This document shows positions 1-7,808 of a stretch of 64,000 nucleotides of DNA, in pieces. Made by a program: the position numbers and the translations under genes. The DNA lies in NCBI RefSeq assembly GCF_000020125.1, contig NC_010681.1, positions 3,658,001 through 3,722,000 on the forward strand, given 5' to 3'. The DNA comes from Paraburkholderia phytofirmans PsJN. GTDB lineage: Bacteria; Pseudomonadota; Gammaproteobacteria; Burkholderiales; Burkholderiaceae. How positions within the stretch are numbered: the stretch's first letter is position 1; each line of letters begins with the position of its first letter. The notes beneath the pieces are model-generated. The model was given only the letters and a program-made list of their open reading frames with translations. It had not been told where the DNA came from and did no database searches.

Positions 1-71
1 GCCACGGCTTCACCGATTCCGCTTGCCGCGCCCGTCAGAATGGCCACCTTGTCTTGCAATCGTGCCGCCAC
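1..71 (-). CDS. SDR-family oxidoreductase, N-terminal fragment (runs off left edge)
   Basis: A GTG codon at 71-69 on the minus strand follows a GGAGAC ribosome site. It opens a frame reading VAARLQDKVAILTGAASGIG to the window edge. The TGxxxGIG dinucleotide-binding motif right after a beta strand at the N-terminus is the hallmark of short-chain dehydrogenases/reductases. Only about 23 residues are visible, so substrate and subfamily cannot be named. The frame stays open to base 1. The start rests on the ribosome site and on the usual distance of the Gly-rich motif from the N-terminus. Confidence 0.75.
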   Translation of the reverse strand, partial: MAARLQDKVAILTGAASGIGEAV

Positions 72-403
72 TGCTCGTCTCCGGTTCGTTTCGCTTTTTG
101 AGGCGCGGTGAGCGAACGCTCATCGCGCGAACAATTGCTCTGTTAGTGATCGAATGATCGGATACGCACCGGGTCATGTCAAGGCGCCCGAGCAGATTTC
201 GATGGTGCAGCGCGGCAGGATTCCGGCACCCCTCATCCACCCCGAACAACACTAGTACGAGAAATCGAAGACAGCCAATCTGCTTTCTGCTCGCCCCGCT
301 GCCAAAATTTCGAGATACGTTATATCATTGCGACCTCGCTTCGCTTTCGAAGCCGATGGGTTGTGATTTCGCTTGATTGCCGTTTCGTCAGGAGCCTGCG
401 CCG
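72..403. other. Intergenic region between SDR gene and zur
   Basis: This 332-base stretch separates the leftward SDR gene from the rightward zur-znu operon and must hold both promoters. I see no convincing gene in it. Apart from the possible Zur site at 314-331 and the GGAG ribosome site of zur at 391-394, nothing specific stands out. Confidence 0.6.
314..331. promoter_or_regulatory. Possible Zur box upstream of zur-znu operon
   Basis: The AT-rich sequence GATACGTTATATCATTGC stands out from the GC-rich surroundings, 73 bases before the zur start. It contains GTTAT and an imperfect inverted half and resembles the AT-rich proteobacterial Zur operator pattern from memory. Autoregulation of a zur-znu operon by Zur is common. 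The dyad is weak (about 5 of 9 positions), so this is only a candidate. Confidence 0.4.
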
Positions 404-898
404 ATGGCCACATCCACTGCAGAAAACCGTGCCGTGCGCCTCGCGCATGCCGAAGCGCATGCCGCGTTGCACGGGCTCGCGCTGACGCCGCTGCGTCGTC
501 AGGTGTATGCGGCGATCGTCGCCAGCGAGCGGCCGGTCGGCGCTTATGAATTGCTGGATGCGCTCGAGCCGGCACGCGGCCGTGTGCCGCCGACAACCGT
601 ATATCGCGCGCTGGATTTTCTGCTCGCGCATGGCTTCGTGCATCGGATCGAGTCGAAGAACGCGTTCGTGGCCTGCTGCGAAGTCGGCGTGCCGCATCGC
701 AGCCAGTTTCTGATGTGTGACGGCTGCGGCGCGACCGTCGAAATTCCCGGTGACGACCTCGCCGAACAGTTGTCGCATAGCGCGCCGGCACATGGTTTCG
801 AAGTGCATCGGCAGGTGATCGAACTGAGCGGTCTATGCGCGCTGTGTGCTCGCGCGGCGCGGCCCGCGGGTGCTTCAGCCGCCATGAAGCCGGCATAA
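404..898 (+). CDS. zur: Fur-family zinc uptake regulator Zur
   Basis: Encodes 164 residues. The N-terminal winged helix (about 20-90) includes LTPLRRQVYAAI and PPTTVYRALDFLL, the Fur-family DNA-binding signature. The C-terminal half has CDGCG and CALC cysteine pairs for the structural zinc, plus His residues at the dimer interface. The ATG at 404 is preceded nine bases away by GGAG; a TTG 27 bases upstream has no ribosome site. The gene directly precedes znuA, znuC and znuB, which points to zinc rather than iron sensing: with zinc bound, the protein would repress the operon. Assignment as Zur instead of Fur rests mainly on this context. Confidence 0.9.
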   Translation: MATSTAENRAVRLAHAEAHAALHGLALTPLRRQVYAAIVASERPVGAYELLDALEPARGRVPPTTVYRALDFLLAHGFVHRIESKNAFVACCEVGVPHRSQFLMCDGCGATVEIPGDDLAEQLSHSAPAHGFEVHRQVIELSGLCALCARAARPAGASAAMKPA

Positions 899-957
899 CG
901 CACACGTCCCTCATAACGTCAGTGGTTCATTCAACTCTCACGCAGCAGGACACAACA

Positions 958-1926
958 ATGAAGAAATTCGGCTCGATGTTCAACGGGGCGCAGCGTGCGC
1001 TGAAGCTGTCGAAGTACGTCGCGGTAAGCGCCGCCGTCTTCGCGTTCGGCCACGCCGCGATGGCCGCGGATGCAAAAATCCCCGTGGTCGCGGCGGAGAA
1101 TTTTTACGGCGACGTGGTGCAGCAACTCGGCGGCGATCGCGTCGACGTGACGAGCATCCTCAGCAATCCGGACCAGGACCCGCATCTGTTCGAAGCGAGC
1201 CCGAAGACCGCGCGTGCGTTGCAGCATGCGAGCCTTGTGGTCTACAACGGCGCCGACTACGATCCGTGGATGGCAAAATTGTTGGCGGCGTCGAAGGGCG
1301 CGAAGCGCGTGACGATCGTCGCAGCCGATCTCGTCGGCAAGAAAGGCGGCGACAATCCGCACCTCTGGTACGACCCGGCGACCATGCCGAAAGTGGCGCG
1401 CGCGGTGAGCGAGGCGCTCGTCGCGGCTGACCCGGCGCACAAGTCGGCGTACGATGCGAACCTCGCGAAGTTTCTCGATTCGCTGAAACCGGTGGACGCC
1501 AAGGTCGCCGAGCTGCATGGCCGCTACGCGGGCGTGCCGGTGACGGCAACCGAACCGGTGTTCGGCTACATGTCCGACGCGGTGGGCCTGAGCATGCGCA
1601 ACCTGCGCTTCCAGCTCGCCACCATGAACGACACCGAAGCCAGCGCGGCCGATATCGCCGCGTTCGAACGCGACCTGCGCGAAAAGCGCGTGCGTGTTCT
1701 GATCTATAACAGCCAGGCAACCGAGGCCCTGACCAAACGCATGTTGAAGCTCGCGCAGCAATCGAAGGTGCCGACCATGAGCGTTACCGAGACCGAACCG
1801 GCCGGCAAGACCTATCAGACGTGGATGCTGACGCAGCTTGACGCGCTGGGCACGGCGCTGGCCTCGGGCGATGCGAACGGCGCCAATGCGGCTGCGGCTT
1901 CAGGTGCGAAAGGAAAAACCCCATGA
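958..1926 (+). CDS. znuA: Zinc ABC transporter periplasmic binding protein ZnuA
   Basis: Encodes 322 residues with a Sec signal peptide (hydrophobic core about 18-34, cleavage near AMA|AD at 36-37). It belongs to the cluster A-I metal-binding proteins: DPHLFE gives ligand His76 and NPHLWYDP gives His135. The His-rich flexible loop usual in ZnuA proteins is missing; the stretch between the two ligands is short. The place where the third His normally sits reads TEPVFGY, so Glu199 may replace it. A GCAGGA ribosome site precedes the ATG. The stop overlaps the znuC start (ATGA), showing translational coupling. It should deliver Zn(II) to ZnuB in the inner membrane. Confidence 0.9.
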   Translation: MKKFGSMFNGAQRALKLSKYVAVSAAVFAFGHAAMAADAKIPVVAAENFYGDVVQQLGGDRVDVTSILSNPDQDPHLFEASPKTARALQHASLVVYNGADYDPWMAKLLAASKGAKRVTIVAADLVGKKGGDNPHLWYDPATMPKVARAVSEALVAADPAHKSAYDANLAKFLDSLKPVDAKVAELHGRYAGVPVTATEPVFGYMSDAVGLSMRNLRFQLATMNDTEASAADIAAFERDLREKRVRVLIYNSQATEALTKRMLKLAQQSKVPTMSVTETEPAGKTYQTWMLTQLDALGTALASGDANGANAAAASGAKGKTP

Positions 1927-2864
1927 CCCAGACTGGCCGCGGCGCGCCAGCGCGTGTGCCCAGCACCGCACCCGTGCTCGAACTCGAACACGTCACGCTC
2001 GAACTCGGCGACCGCACGATTCTGCGCGATACCGGTTTCGTGGTGAACCAGGGCGAATTTATCGGCGTGCTCGGGCCCAACGGCGCGGGCAAGACGACGC
2101 TGATGCGCGCCGTGCTCGGTCTCGTGCCTGCCGCTCAGGGCGCGATCCGCGTGCTGGGACAACCGGTCGAGCGCGGCAACGCGTCGATCGGCTATATGCC
2201 GCAAACGCGCACTGCCTTGGCCGGACGCCGCGTGCGTGGCCGCGATTTCGTCGCGATGGCCGCCGACGGCCATCGCTGGGGTCTGCCGCATGCGGACGCC
2301 GCCACGCGCGCCGATGTCGAACGTGTGCTGGATCTGGTGGGCGGCCGCAAACTGGCCGAGCGGCCGTTGTCGGAACTATCGGGCGGCGAGCGTCAGCGGC
2401 TGTTGCTCGCGCAGTGCCTGCTCGGCAACCCGAAGCTGCTGTTGCTCGACGAGCCGTTGATCAGCCTCGATCCGCATCATCAGAAGAGCGTGGTCGAACT
2501 GGTGCGGCGCGTGCAACAGGAACTCGGCATCGCCGTGCTGTTTTCGGCGCATGAACTGAACCCGCTGCTGCACGCGCTCGATCGCGTGCTGTATCTCGGC
2601 AGCGGCGTGGCGGCGCTCGGCACCGTCGACGAAGTAATCACGCGACCGGTCCTGTCGCGCCTCTACGGCTCGCCGATCGACGTGATGCGCGTGAATGGCC
2701 GCATCTTCGTGATGTCCGGCGATGTGGAAGTGGAAAAGCACGATCACGAGCACGAACACGACGAGAACGGCGGCCACAGCCACTCGCATTCCCATTCGCA
2801 TGGCCACGCGCACGGCCACTCACATCAGCACGACTCACGCGACGGACACAAGCACGATGTTTGA
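1923..2864 (+). CDS. znuC: Zinc ABC transporter ATPase ZnuC with His-rich C-terminal tail
   Basis: Encodes 313 residues. Walker A is GPNGAGKTT, the ABC signature is LSGGERQR and Walker B is LLLLDEP, followed by the switch His in SAHELN. This is a cytoplasmic nucleotide-binding subunit that would power ZnuB. After the normal ATPase domain comes a tail (residues 273-313) with 16 histidines among 41 residues, mostly in HS/HG repeats. Such a segment would bind zinc inside the cell and could sense or buffer incoming metal; this role is inferred. The start overlaps the znuA stop by four bases and the end overlaps znuB by eight. Confidence 0.93.
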   Translation: MTQTGRGAPARVPSTAPVLELEHVTLELGDRTILRDTGFVVNQGEFIGVLGPNGAGKTTLMRAVLGLVPAAQGAIRVLGQPVERGNASIGYMPQTRTALAGRRVRGRDFVAMAADGHRWGLPHADAATRADVERVLDLVGGRKLAERPLSELSGGERQRLLLAQCLLGNPKLLLLDEPLISLDPHHQKSVVELVRRVQQELGIAVLFSAHELNPLLHALDRVLYLGSGVAALGTVDEVITRPVLSRLYGSPIDVMRVNGRIFVMSGDVEVEKHDHEHEHDENGGHSHSHSHSHGHAHGHSHQHDSRDGHKHDV

Positions 2865-3639
2865 ATACGATTTCATGGTGAACGCATTCGCGGCGTCGGG
2901 GATCGTCGCGGTGCTGGCCGGCGTGGTGGGCTATTTTCTGGTGATGCGCGGACAGACCTTCGCGGGCCACGCGCTCTCGCACGTCGGCTTCACTGGCGCG
3001 ACCGGCGCGGTGCTGATCGGCATCTCGCCGATCTGGGGGATGATCGGCTTCACGCTCGCGGCGGGCGTCGGCATGGGCGCGCTCGGCGAACGTCTCGCCG
3101 GACGCGACGTGGCGATCGGCGTCATCCTCTCGTTGTCGCTCGGTTTCGGCTTGCTGTTTCTGCACTTCTTCACGGCGTACGCGACTCAGGTCACCGCACT
3201 GCTGTTCGGCAACGTGCTCGGTGTGAATACGTCGACGCTCGGCGTACTGGCGGGCCTGGGCGTCGTGAGTCTGCTGGCGCTCGCGGCGATCATGCGGCCG
3301 TTGCTGTTCGCGTCGTTGCAGCCGGAACTGGCCGAAGCCAAGGGGGTGTCGTTGCGCCTCGTGTCCGTGCTGTTTCTCGCAATCGCGGCGCTCGCCGTGG
3401 CGGCGTGCACGCAGATCGTCGGCGTGCTGCTGGTGTTCACGCTGATGGTCGGCCCGGCCGCCGCTGCGCAGAACATGACAACGCGCCTTTCAGCGGGTCT
3501 CGTGCTCGCCGCGGTGTTCGCGCTGCTGCAGGCGTGGCTCGGTTTGACGCTCGCGTTCTATACCGATTGGCCGACGAGCTTCTGGATCACCGTGCTGTCG
3601 GCGGTGGTGTACGGCGGGAGTTTGTTGAGACGGCATTGA
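2857..3639 (+). CDS. znuB: Zinc ABC transporter permease ZnuB
   Basis: Encodes 260 residues, almost all hydrophobic, with about eight transmembrane helices, matching the ABC-3 metal permease family. HALSHVGFTGA near residue 40 is the conserved family motif. The start ATG at 2857 lies inside the end of znuC (eight-base overlap), so translation is probably coupled. An upstream in-frame ATG at 2722 would put the whole His-tail region in another frame and is rejected. The protein forms the inner-membrane channel for Zn(II) delivered by ZnuA and driven by ZnuC. It is the last gene of the operon. Confidence 0.93.
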   Translation: MFEYDFMVNAFAASGIVAVLAGVVGYFLVMRGQTFAGHALSHVGFTGATGAVLIGISPIWGMIGFTLAAGVGMGALGERLAGRDVAIGVILSLSLGFGLLFLHFFTAYATQVTALLFGNVLGVNTSTLGVLAGLGVVSLLALAAIMRPLLFASLQPELAEAKGVSLRLVSVLFLAIAALAVAACTQIVGVLLVFTLMVGPAAAAQNMTTRLSAGLVLAAVFALLQAWLGLTLAFYTDWPTSFWITVLSAVVYGGSLLRRH

Positions 3640-3649
3640 GTCTTTAGGG

Positions 3650-3684
3650 ACGATGGCGGCGTCGCATCTGCATACCGCCATCGT
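3650..3684. terminator. Hairpin between convergent znuB and fghA
   Basis: ACGATGGCGG (3650-3659) pairs perfectly with CCGCCATCGT (3675-3684) around a 15-base loop. It sits between the stops of two converging genes. No T-run follows on either strand, so if it ends transcription it does so weakly or with Rho. Confidence 0.45.
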
Positions 3685-3697
3685 TGTCCTGCGAAAC

Positions 3698-4549
3698 TCA
3701 GCCGAGCAGCACCTTCGCGTGATGCGCGAGGTGATCCTCGACGAACGTCGAGATGAAGTAATAGCCGTGGTCGTAGCCCGCATGACGGCGCAACGTCAGC
3801 GGTTGACCTGCGGCCTGGCAAGCGGCTTCGAACACATCCGGATTCAGTTGCTCCGCGAGGAACTGATCCGCGAGCCCCTGATCGACCAGAATCCCTTCCG
3901 AGAACTTGCGCGACGTACGCGCGACCAGTTCGCTCGCGTCGTACTGTTTCCACGCTTCGCGGTCGTCGCCCAGATAGCCGCTGAACGCTTTTTCGCCCCA
4001 CGGGCAACGCGTCGGCGCGGCGATCGGCGCGAACGCCGACACCGACCGATAAATCTCCGGATTGCGCAACGCGAGCATCAACGCGCCGTGGCCGCCCATC
4101 GAATGCCCGAAGACGCCCAGACGCGCGCCGTCCACCGGCAAATTCGCGAGCACCATTTCACGCAGTTCGTCCCGCACGTATGAGTACATCCGGTAGTGCT
4201 GCGCCCACGGCTGCTGCGTGGCATCGACGTAAAAGCCCGCGCCCACGCCGAAGTCCCACGCCGCGCTTTCGCCCGGCACGCCCGCGCCGCGCGGACTCGT
4301 ATCCGGCGCGATCAACGCAATGCCGTGCTGCGCGGCGAAACGTTGCGCGCCGGCTTTGACCGGAAAGGTTTCTTCCGTGCAAGTGAGGCCCGCGAGATAG
4401 AACAGCGCGGGCACGTTCGCGTTGGCCTGCAGGGCCTGCGGCGGCAGATAGATCGAGAAGCGCATCGACAGGCCGATGGTCTGCGAGTCGTGCCGATAGA
4501 TGCGCTGCTCGCCGCCATGACAGGCATGCGACGACAAGAGTTCGAGCAT
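3698..4549 (-). CDS. fghA: S-formylglutathione hydrolase
   Basis: Encodes 283 residues, the usual length for the esterase-D family. GHSMGGHGAL carries the nucleophilic Ser, with the acid in VDQGLADQFL and the catalytic His in GYDHGYYF near the C-terminus. LFYLAGLTCTEETF is also family-typical. It hydrolyses S-formylglutathione to formate and glutathione in the cytoplasm, the last step of glutathione-dependent formaldehyde detoxification. It lies 14 bases downstream of the dehydrogenase gene that makes its substrate, so the two form an operon. GGAGCTTCCTC precedes the ATG at 4549; a longer frame upstream overlaps the dehydrogenase and is not used. Confidence 0.95.
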   Translation of the reverse strand: MLELLSSHACHGGEQRIYRHDSQTIGLSMRFSIYLPPQALQANANVPALFYLAGLTCTEETFPVKAGAQRFAAQHGIALIAPDTSPRGAGVPGESAAWDFGVGAGFYVDATQQPWAQHYRMYSYVRDELREMVLANLPVDGARLGVFGHSMGGHGALMLALRNPEIYRSVSAFAPIAAPTRCPWGEKAFSGYLGDDREAWKQYDASELVARTSRKFSEGILVDQGLADQFLAEQLNPDVFEAACQAAGQPLTLRRHAGYDHGYYFISTFVEDHLAHHAKVLLG

Positions 4550-4563
4550 GAGGAAGCTCCGGT

Positions 4564-5670
4564 TCAGTACAGCACGACCGAGCGGATCGACTCGCCCTTC
4601 TTCATCAGATCGAAGCCCTCGTTGATGCGCTCGAGCGGCAGACGGTGCGTGATCAGATCGTCGATATTGATCTTGCCTTCCATGTACCAGTCGACAATCT
4701 TCGGCACATCGGTGCGGCCGCGCGCGCCGCCGAATGCCGAGCCTTTCCACTCGCGGCCCGTCACCAGTTGGAACGGACGCGTGCTGATCTCTTCGCCCGC
4801 CGCCGCCACGCCGATGATGAACGACTGGCCCCAGCCCTTGTGCGTGCATTCGAGCGCCTGACGCATCACCTTCGTGTTACCGATACATTCGAACGAGTAG
4901 TCCGCGCCGCCATCGGTGAGTTGCACGATGTGATCGACCACGTTTTCGACTTCGTTCGGGTTGACGAAGTGCGTCATGCCGAATTTCTTCGCCAGTTCGA
5001 CACGGCCCGGATTGATATCCACACCGATGATCTTGTCCGCGCCGACCATCTTCGCGCCCTGGATCACATTCAAACCGATGCCGCCGAGACCGAACACCAC
5101 GACATTCGCGCCCGCCTCGACCTTCGCCGAATACACGACCGCACCGACACCCGTCGTCACACCGCAACCGATGTAGCAGATCTTGTCGAACGGCGCGTCT
5201 TCGCGCACTTTCGCCACCGCGATTTCCGGCACGACGATGTAGTTCGAAAACGTCGACGTGCCCATGTAGTGAAACAGCGGCTTGCCGTCGAGAGAGAAGC
5301 GCGAGGTCGAGTCAGGCATCAAACCCTTGCCCTGCGTTGAACGGATTGCCTGACAAAGATTCGTCTTGCGCGACAGGCAGAACTTGCACTGGCGGCATTC
5401 CGGCGTATAGAGCGGAATGACGTGATCGCCCTTCTTCAGCGTGCCGACGCCGGGGCCGGTATCGACGATCACGCCCGCGCCTTCGTGCCCGAGAATGGCC
5501 GGAAAGATGCCTTCGGGGTCCGCGCCGGAGAGCGTGTAGTAATCGGTATGGCAGATACCCGTGGCCTTCACTTCGATCAGGACTTCACCGGCACGCGGCC
5601 CTTCCAGATCGACTTCTTCGATCGTCAACGGCGCGCCGGCTTTCCATGCGATTGCTGCTTTGGTCTTCAT
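4564..5670 (-). CDS. frmA: S-(hydroxymethyl)glutathione dehydrogenase (class III alcohol dehydrogenase)
   Basis: Encodes 368 residues, exactly the class III ADH length. GICHTDYYTLSG and GHEGAGVIVDTG hold catalytic-zinc ligands, PECRQCKFCLSRKTNLC is the structural zinc loop, and GLGGIGLNVIQGAK is the NAD-binding Rossmann motif. It oxidises S-hydroxymethylglutathione, formed spontaneously from formaldehyde and glutathione, to S-formylglutathione; the family also reduces S-nitrosoglutathione. CAGGAG lies just before the ATG at 5670, deciding against a start 39 bases upstream. The formylglutathione hydrolase gene follows directly. Confidence 0.96.
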   Translation of the reverse strand: MKTKAAIAWKAGAPLTIEEVDLEGPRAGEVLIEVKATGICHTDYYTLSGADPEGIFPAILGHEGAGVIVDTGPGVGTLKKGDHVIPLYTPECRQCKFCLSRKTNLCQAIRSTQGKGLMPDSTSRFSLDGKPLFHYMGTSTFSNYIVVPEIAVAKVREDAPFDKICYIGCGVTTGVGAVVYSAKVEAGANVVVFGLGGIGLNVIQGAKMVGADKIIGVDINPGRVELAKKFGMTHFVNPNEVENVVDHIVQLTDGGADYSFECIGNTKVMRQALECTHKGWGQSFIIGVAAAGEEISTRPFQLVTGREWKGSAFGGARGRTDVPKIVDWYMEGKINIDDLITHRLPLERINEGFDLMKKGESIRSVVLY

Positions 5671-5900
5671 CGTCAATGCTCCTGTAATCCTGTGAGTCTG
5701 TCGAGGCACGGCGCGTCGCGGCGGACTGCGTTGCGGCGCGCATGTGTTGCGATTCGGTGCTGCGTTGGTTCGTGCGTCTCATGCGAGCACGTCATCATTG
5801 TCGTTCGGCGCACTGCGCCGACTCATACGTTAGCGAGTGAAAAACGTAATGGTATTGCAAAGTGCGTCACGGCATTGTCTGAACCTGACATGACATTCGC

Positions 5901-7382
5901 TCATTGCGACGGCGTGTCGGTGAACCATGTTTCGATTCGTCCGTAGAGATCGAGAAAGCGCTCATAGCGCTCGGCAAGCGCCGCGTCGCCTTGCGGACCC
6001 GCAACACGCGTCGCGCCCGGCGCGAGCGCGGCGAGATCGCGCGCGTGCCAATGCCCGCTTGCCAGGCCGCCGAGAATCGCCGCGCCACGCGGCGCCGCAT
6101 TCGGACAATCGACTGCGTGCAACTCGACATTCAGCGCATCGGCGAGCAACTGGCGCCAGCGGGCGTCGACGGAACCTCCGCCCGCCAGCTTCAACGCCGT
6201 CACCGTCGCGCCGCTCGCGCGAATCGCGTCGAGCCCGGCACGCAGCGAGAACGCGACGCCTTCGAACGCGGCGCGCATCATCGTGCCGCGCGTGTGATCG
6301 AGCGCGAGGCCGAGCCAGCCGCCGCGCGCCATCGGATTGAGCCAGGGCGTCCGTTCGCCTGTGAGGTACGGCAGGAACGTGAGGCCGGATGCGGCCGCTG
6401 TGTTCGCACTGAATGTGGCGGTCGCGTTCGTCGCGTTGGTCGCGTTCGTCGCGTCACCGAACGCGTCCCGATACGCATCGGCCCATTCATATGACAGCCA
6501 CCCGCGCGCACGTTCGAGCGCGATGCCGACGTTCTGCATCGCCGCCATCCGATACCAGTGATCGCTCGCCGCACGATAACGATGCAAGCCCTTGACCGCC
6601 GCCGGCGCGTGCTCGGCCAGCACGACGATTTGTCCGCCGGTGCCGGTGGTCAGCAACGCGTCGCCGTCGTGCGCGAGCCCGCTGCCAAGCGCCGCGCAAG
6701 GCGTATCGGCCGCGCCGGTGGCGAGCACGATGCCGGCGCGCAAACCCAGCGCCCGCGCCGCGCTCTCCGACAACACACCACCCGCCGCATAGGACGGCGC
6801 CAGCGGTGCGAACCATTCGTGCGGAATCTCGAGCCGATCGAGCAGCGCCGCGTCCCACACGCCGGCGGGATCGGCGAGCGCGGTCGCGCAGGCGTCGGAG
6901 GGATCGGTCGCCACCGCGCCGCCCAGTGCGACGCGCAGCCAGTCTTTCGGTTGCAGCGCCCAGCGCGTGCGGCTCGCGGACTGTGGTTCGTGCAACACGA
7001 TCCAGCGCAGCAGCGGACCGGCCATGCCCGGCGCAACCGGATTCGGCTGCGGCTCGGGCCACGCTTCGAGCAAGGCCAGCGCGCGCGTGTCGGGCCACAG
7101 CATGGCGGGCCGCACGGCCTCGCCCGCTGCGTCGATCAACACGACGCCATGCATCTGCCCGGAAAAACCGATTGCCCGCACGTCGCGGCGCAAGCCGTCG
7201 GGCAAACGCGCGGCGGCTTCGCATAGCGCGCGCCACCACGTTTGCACCGATGTCTCTGCCCAACCCGCCTGCGGCGTTTCGATGGGGTACGCGACGCTCG
7301 CCACCGCCTGCTCGCGACCGTTTTCGTCGACGATTGCTACTTTGAGGGAACCGGTGCCGAGGTCGATGCCGAGAAAACTCAT
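5901..7382 (-). CDS. xylB: Xylulokinase, FGGY sugar kinase
   Basis: Encodes 493 residues. The N-terminus FLGIDLGTGSLKVAI is the first phosphate-binding motif of the FGGY family. FSGQMHGVVL and MLWPDTRA match xylulokinases, and LAGGGSVDARWRQLLADAL near 430 is the adenosine-binding signature. It would phosphorylate D-xylulose for the pentose phosphate pathway. No xylose isomerase or transporter gene sits beside it here, so the true substrate could be another ketose. The ATG at 7382 directly precedes the conserved motif. A tandem repeat inserts NATNATNAT near residue 315. Confidence 0.88.
   Translation of the reverse strand: MSFLGIDLGTGSLKVAIVDENGREQAVASVAYPIETPQAGWAETSVQTWWRALCEAAARLPDGLRRDVRAIGFSGQMHGVVLIDAAGEAVRPAMLWPDTRALALLEAWPEPQPNPVAPGMAGPLLRWIVLHEPQSASRTRWALQPKDWLRVALGGAVATDPSDACATALADPAGVWDAALLDRLEIPHEWFAPLAPSYAAGGVLSESAARALGLRAGIVLATGAADTPCAALGSGLAHDGDALLTTGTGGQIVVLAEHAPAAVKGLHRYRAASDHWYRMAAMQNVGIALERARGWLSYEWADAYRDAFGDATNATNATNATATFSANTAAASGLTFLPYLTGERTPWLNPMARGGWLGLALDHTRGTMMRAAFEGVAFSLRAGLDAIRASGATVTALKLAGGGSVDARWRQLLADALNVELHAVDCPNAAPRGAAILGGLASGHWHARDLAALAPGATRVAGPQGDAALAERYERFLDLYGRIETWFTDTPSQ
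6421..6456. repeat. Four 9-bp tandem repeats inside xylB
   Basis: GTCGCGTTC, GTCGCGTTG, GTCGCGTTC and GTCGCGTCA follow each other without gaps. On the coding (minus) strand they give repeated Asn-Ala-Thr. The unit length is a multiple of three, so changes in copy number would keep the xylB frame. It falls in a poorly conserved surface loop. Confidence 0.85.
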
Positions 7383-7808
7383 GGGGCGATAAAACTTCAA
7401 ATTGAGGATGAATACGAGCACGCAAACGCTGCCCGAAAAGCGTATTTTTCAGCACCGGCGCGGCGTTTGAGAAGCATGCCCGAACGCACGCCGAAATCGC
7501 GAATCGCGGGTTAACCCGCCTGCGCCGCGAGTCACATCAAAACAGGACTATGCAGTGAGCGAGATACACCTCATTGATTCTCACACATATCGCGTCAATC
7601 TGGACTCGCGCGACGCACCGCCTCGCATCGCCACTGCAAGGGGCTGACCGCCGATGGACCAGGTGCGCGCATTTCTTTTGGCTTTCAAAAGGCCCCTACG
7701 CATATCGTCACCGGGAATGCCGGAATAGGCCCCAGTGGTCTTGTTGTGCTTTTTAGTCCCCGATACCTTGGAGCCATCCCAAAAACTCAGATGGTGGAGA
7801 CAGACAAT
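7383..7808 (+). other. Long intergenic leader before the purine permease; possible structured RNA
   Basis: This 426-base gap separates leftward xylB from the rightward permease gene and has no convincing gene. Its right half could form structure: CCGG(GAATG)CCGG at 7711-7723, and AGGGGC (7639-7644) can pair with either of two GCCCC copies (7692-7696 or 7729-7733). Two competing partners suggest a switchable leader, and purine permeases are often riboswitch-controlled. I could not match it to a known riboswitch by eye. The ribosome site GGAG is at 7795-7798. Confidence 0.4.

Noticed and set aside
3653..4183. Rightward frame overlapping fghA
   Set aside because: Antisense to a well-conserved hydrolase with intact catalytic residues.
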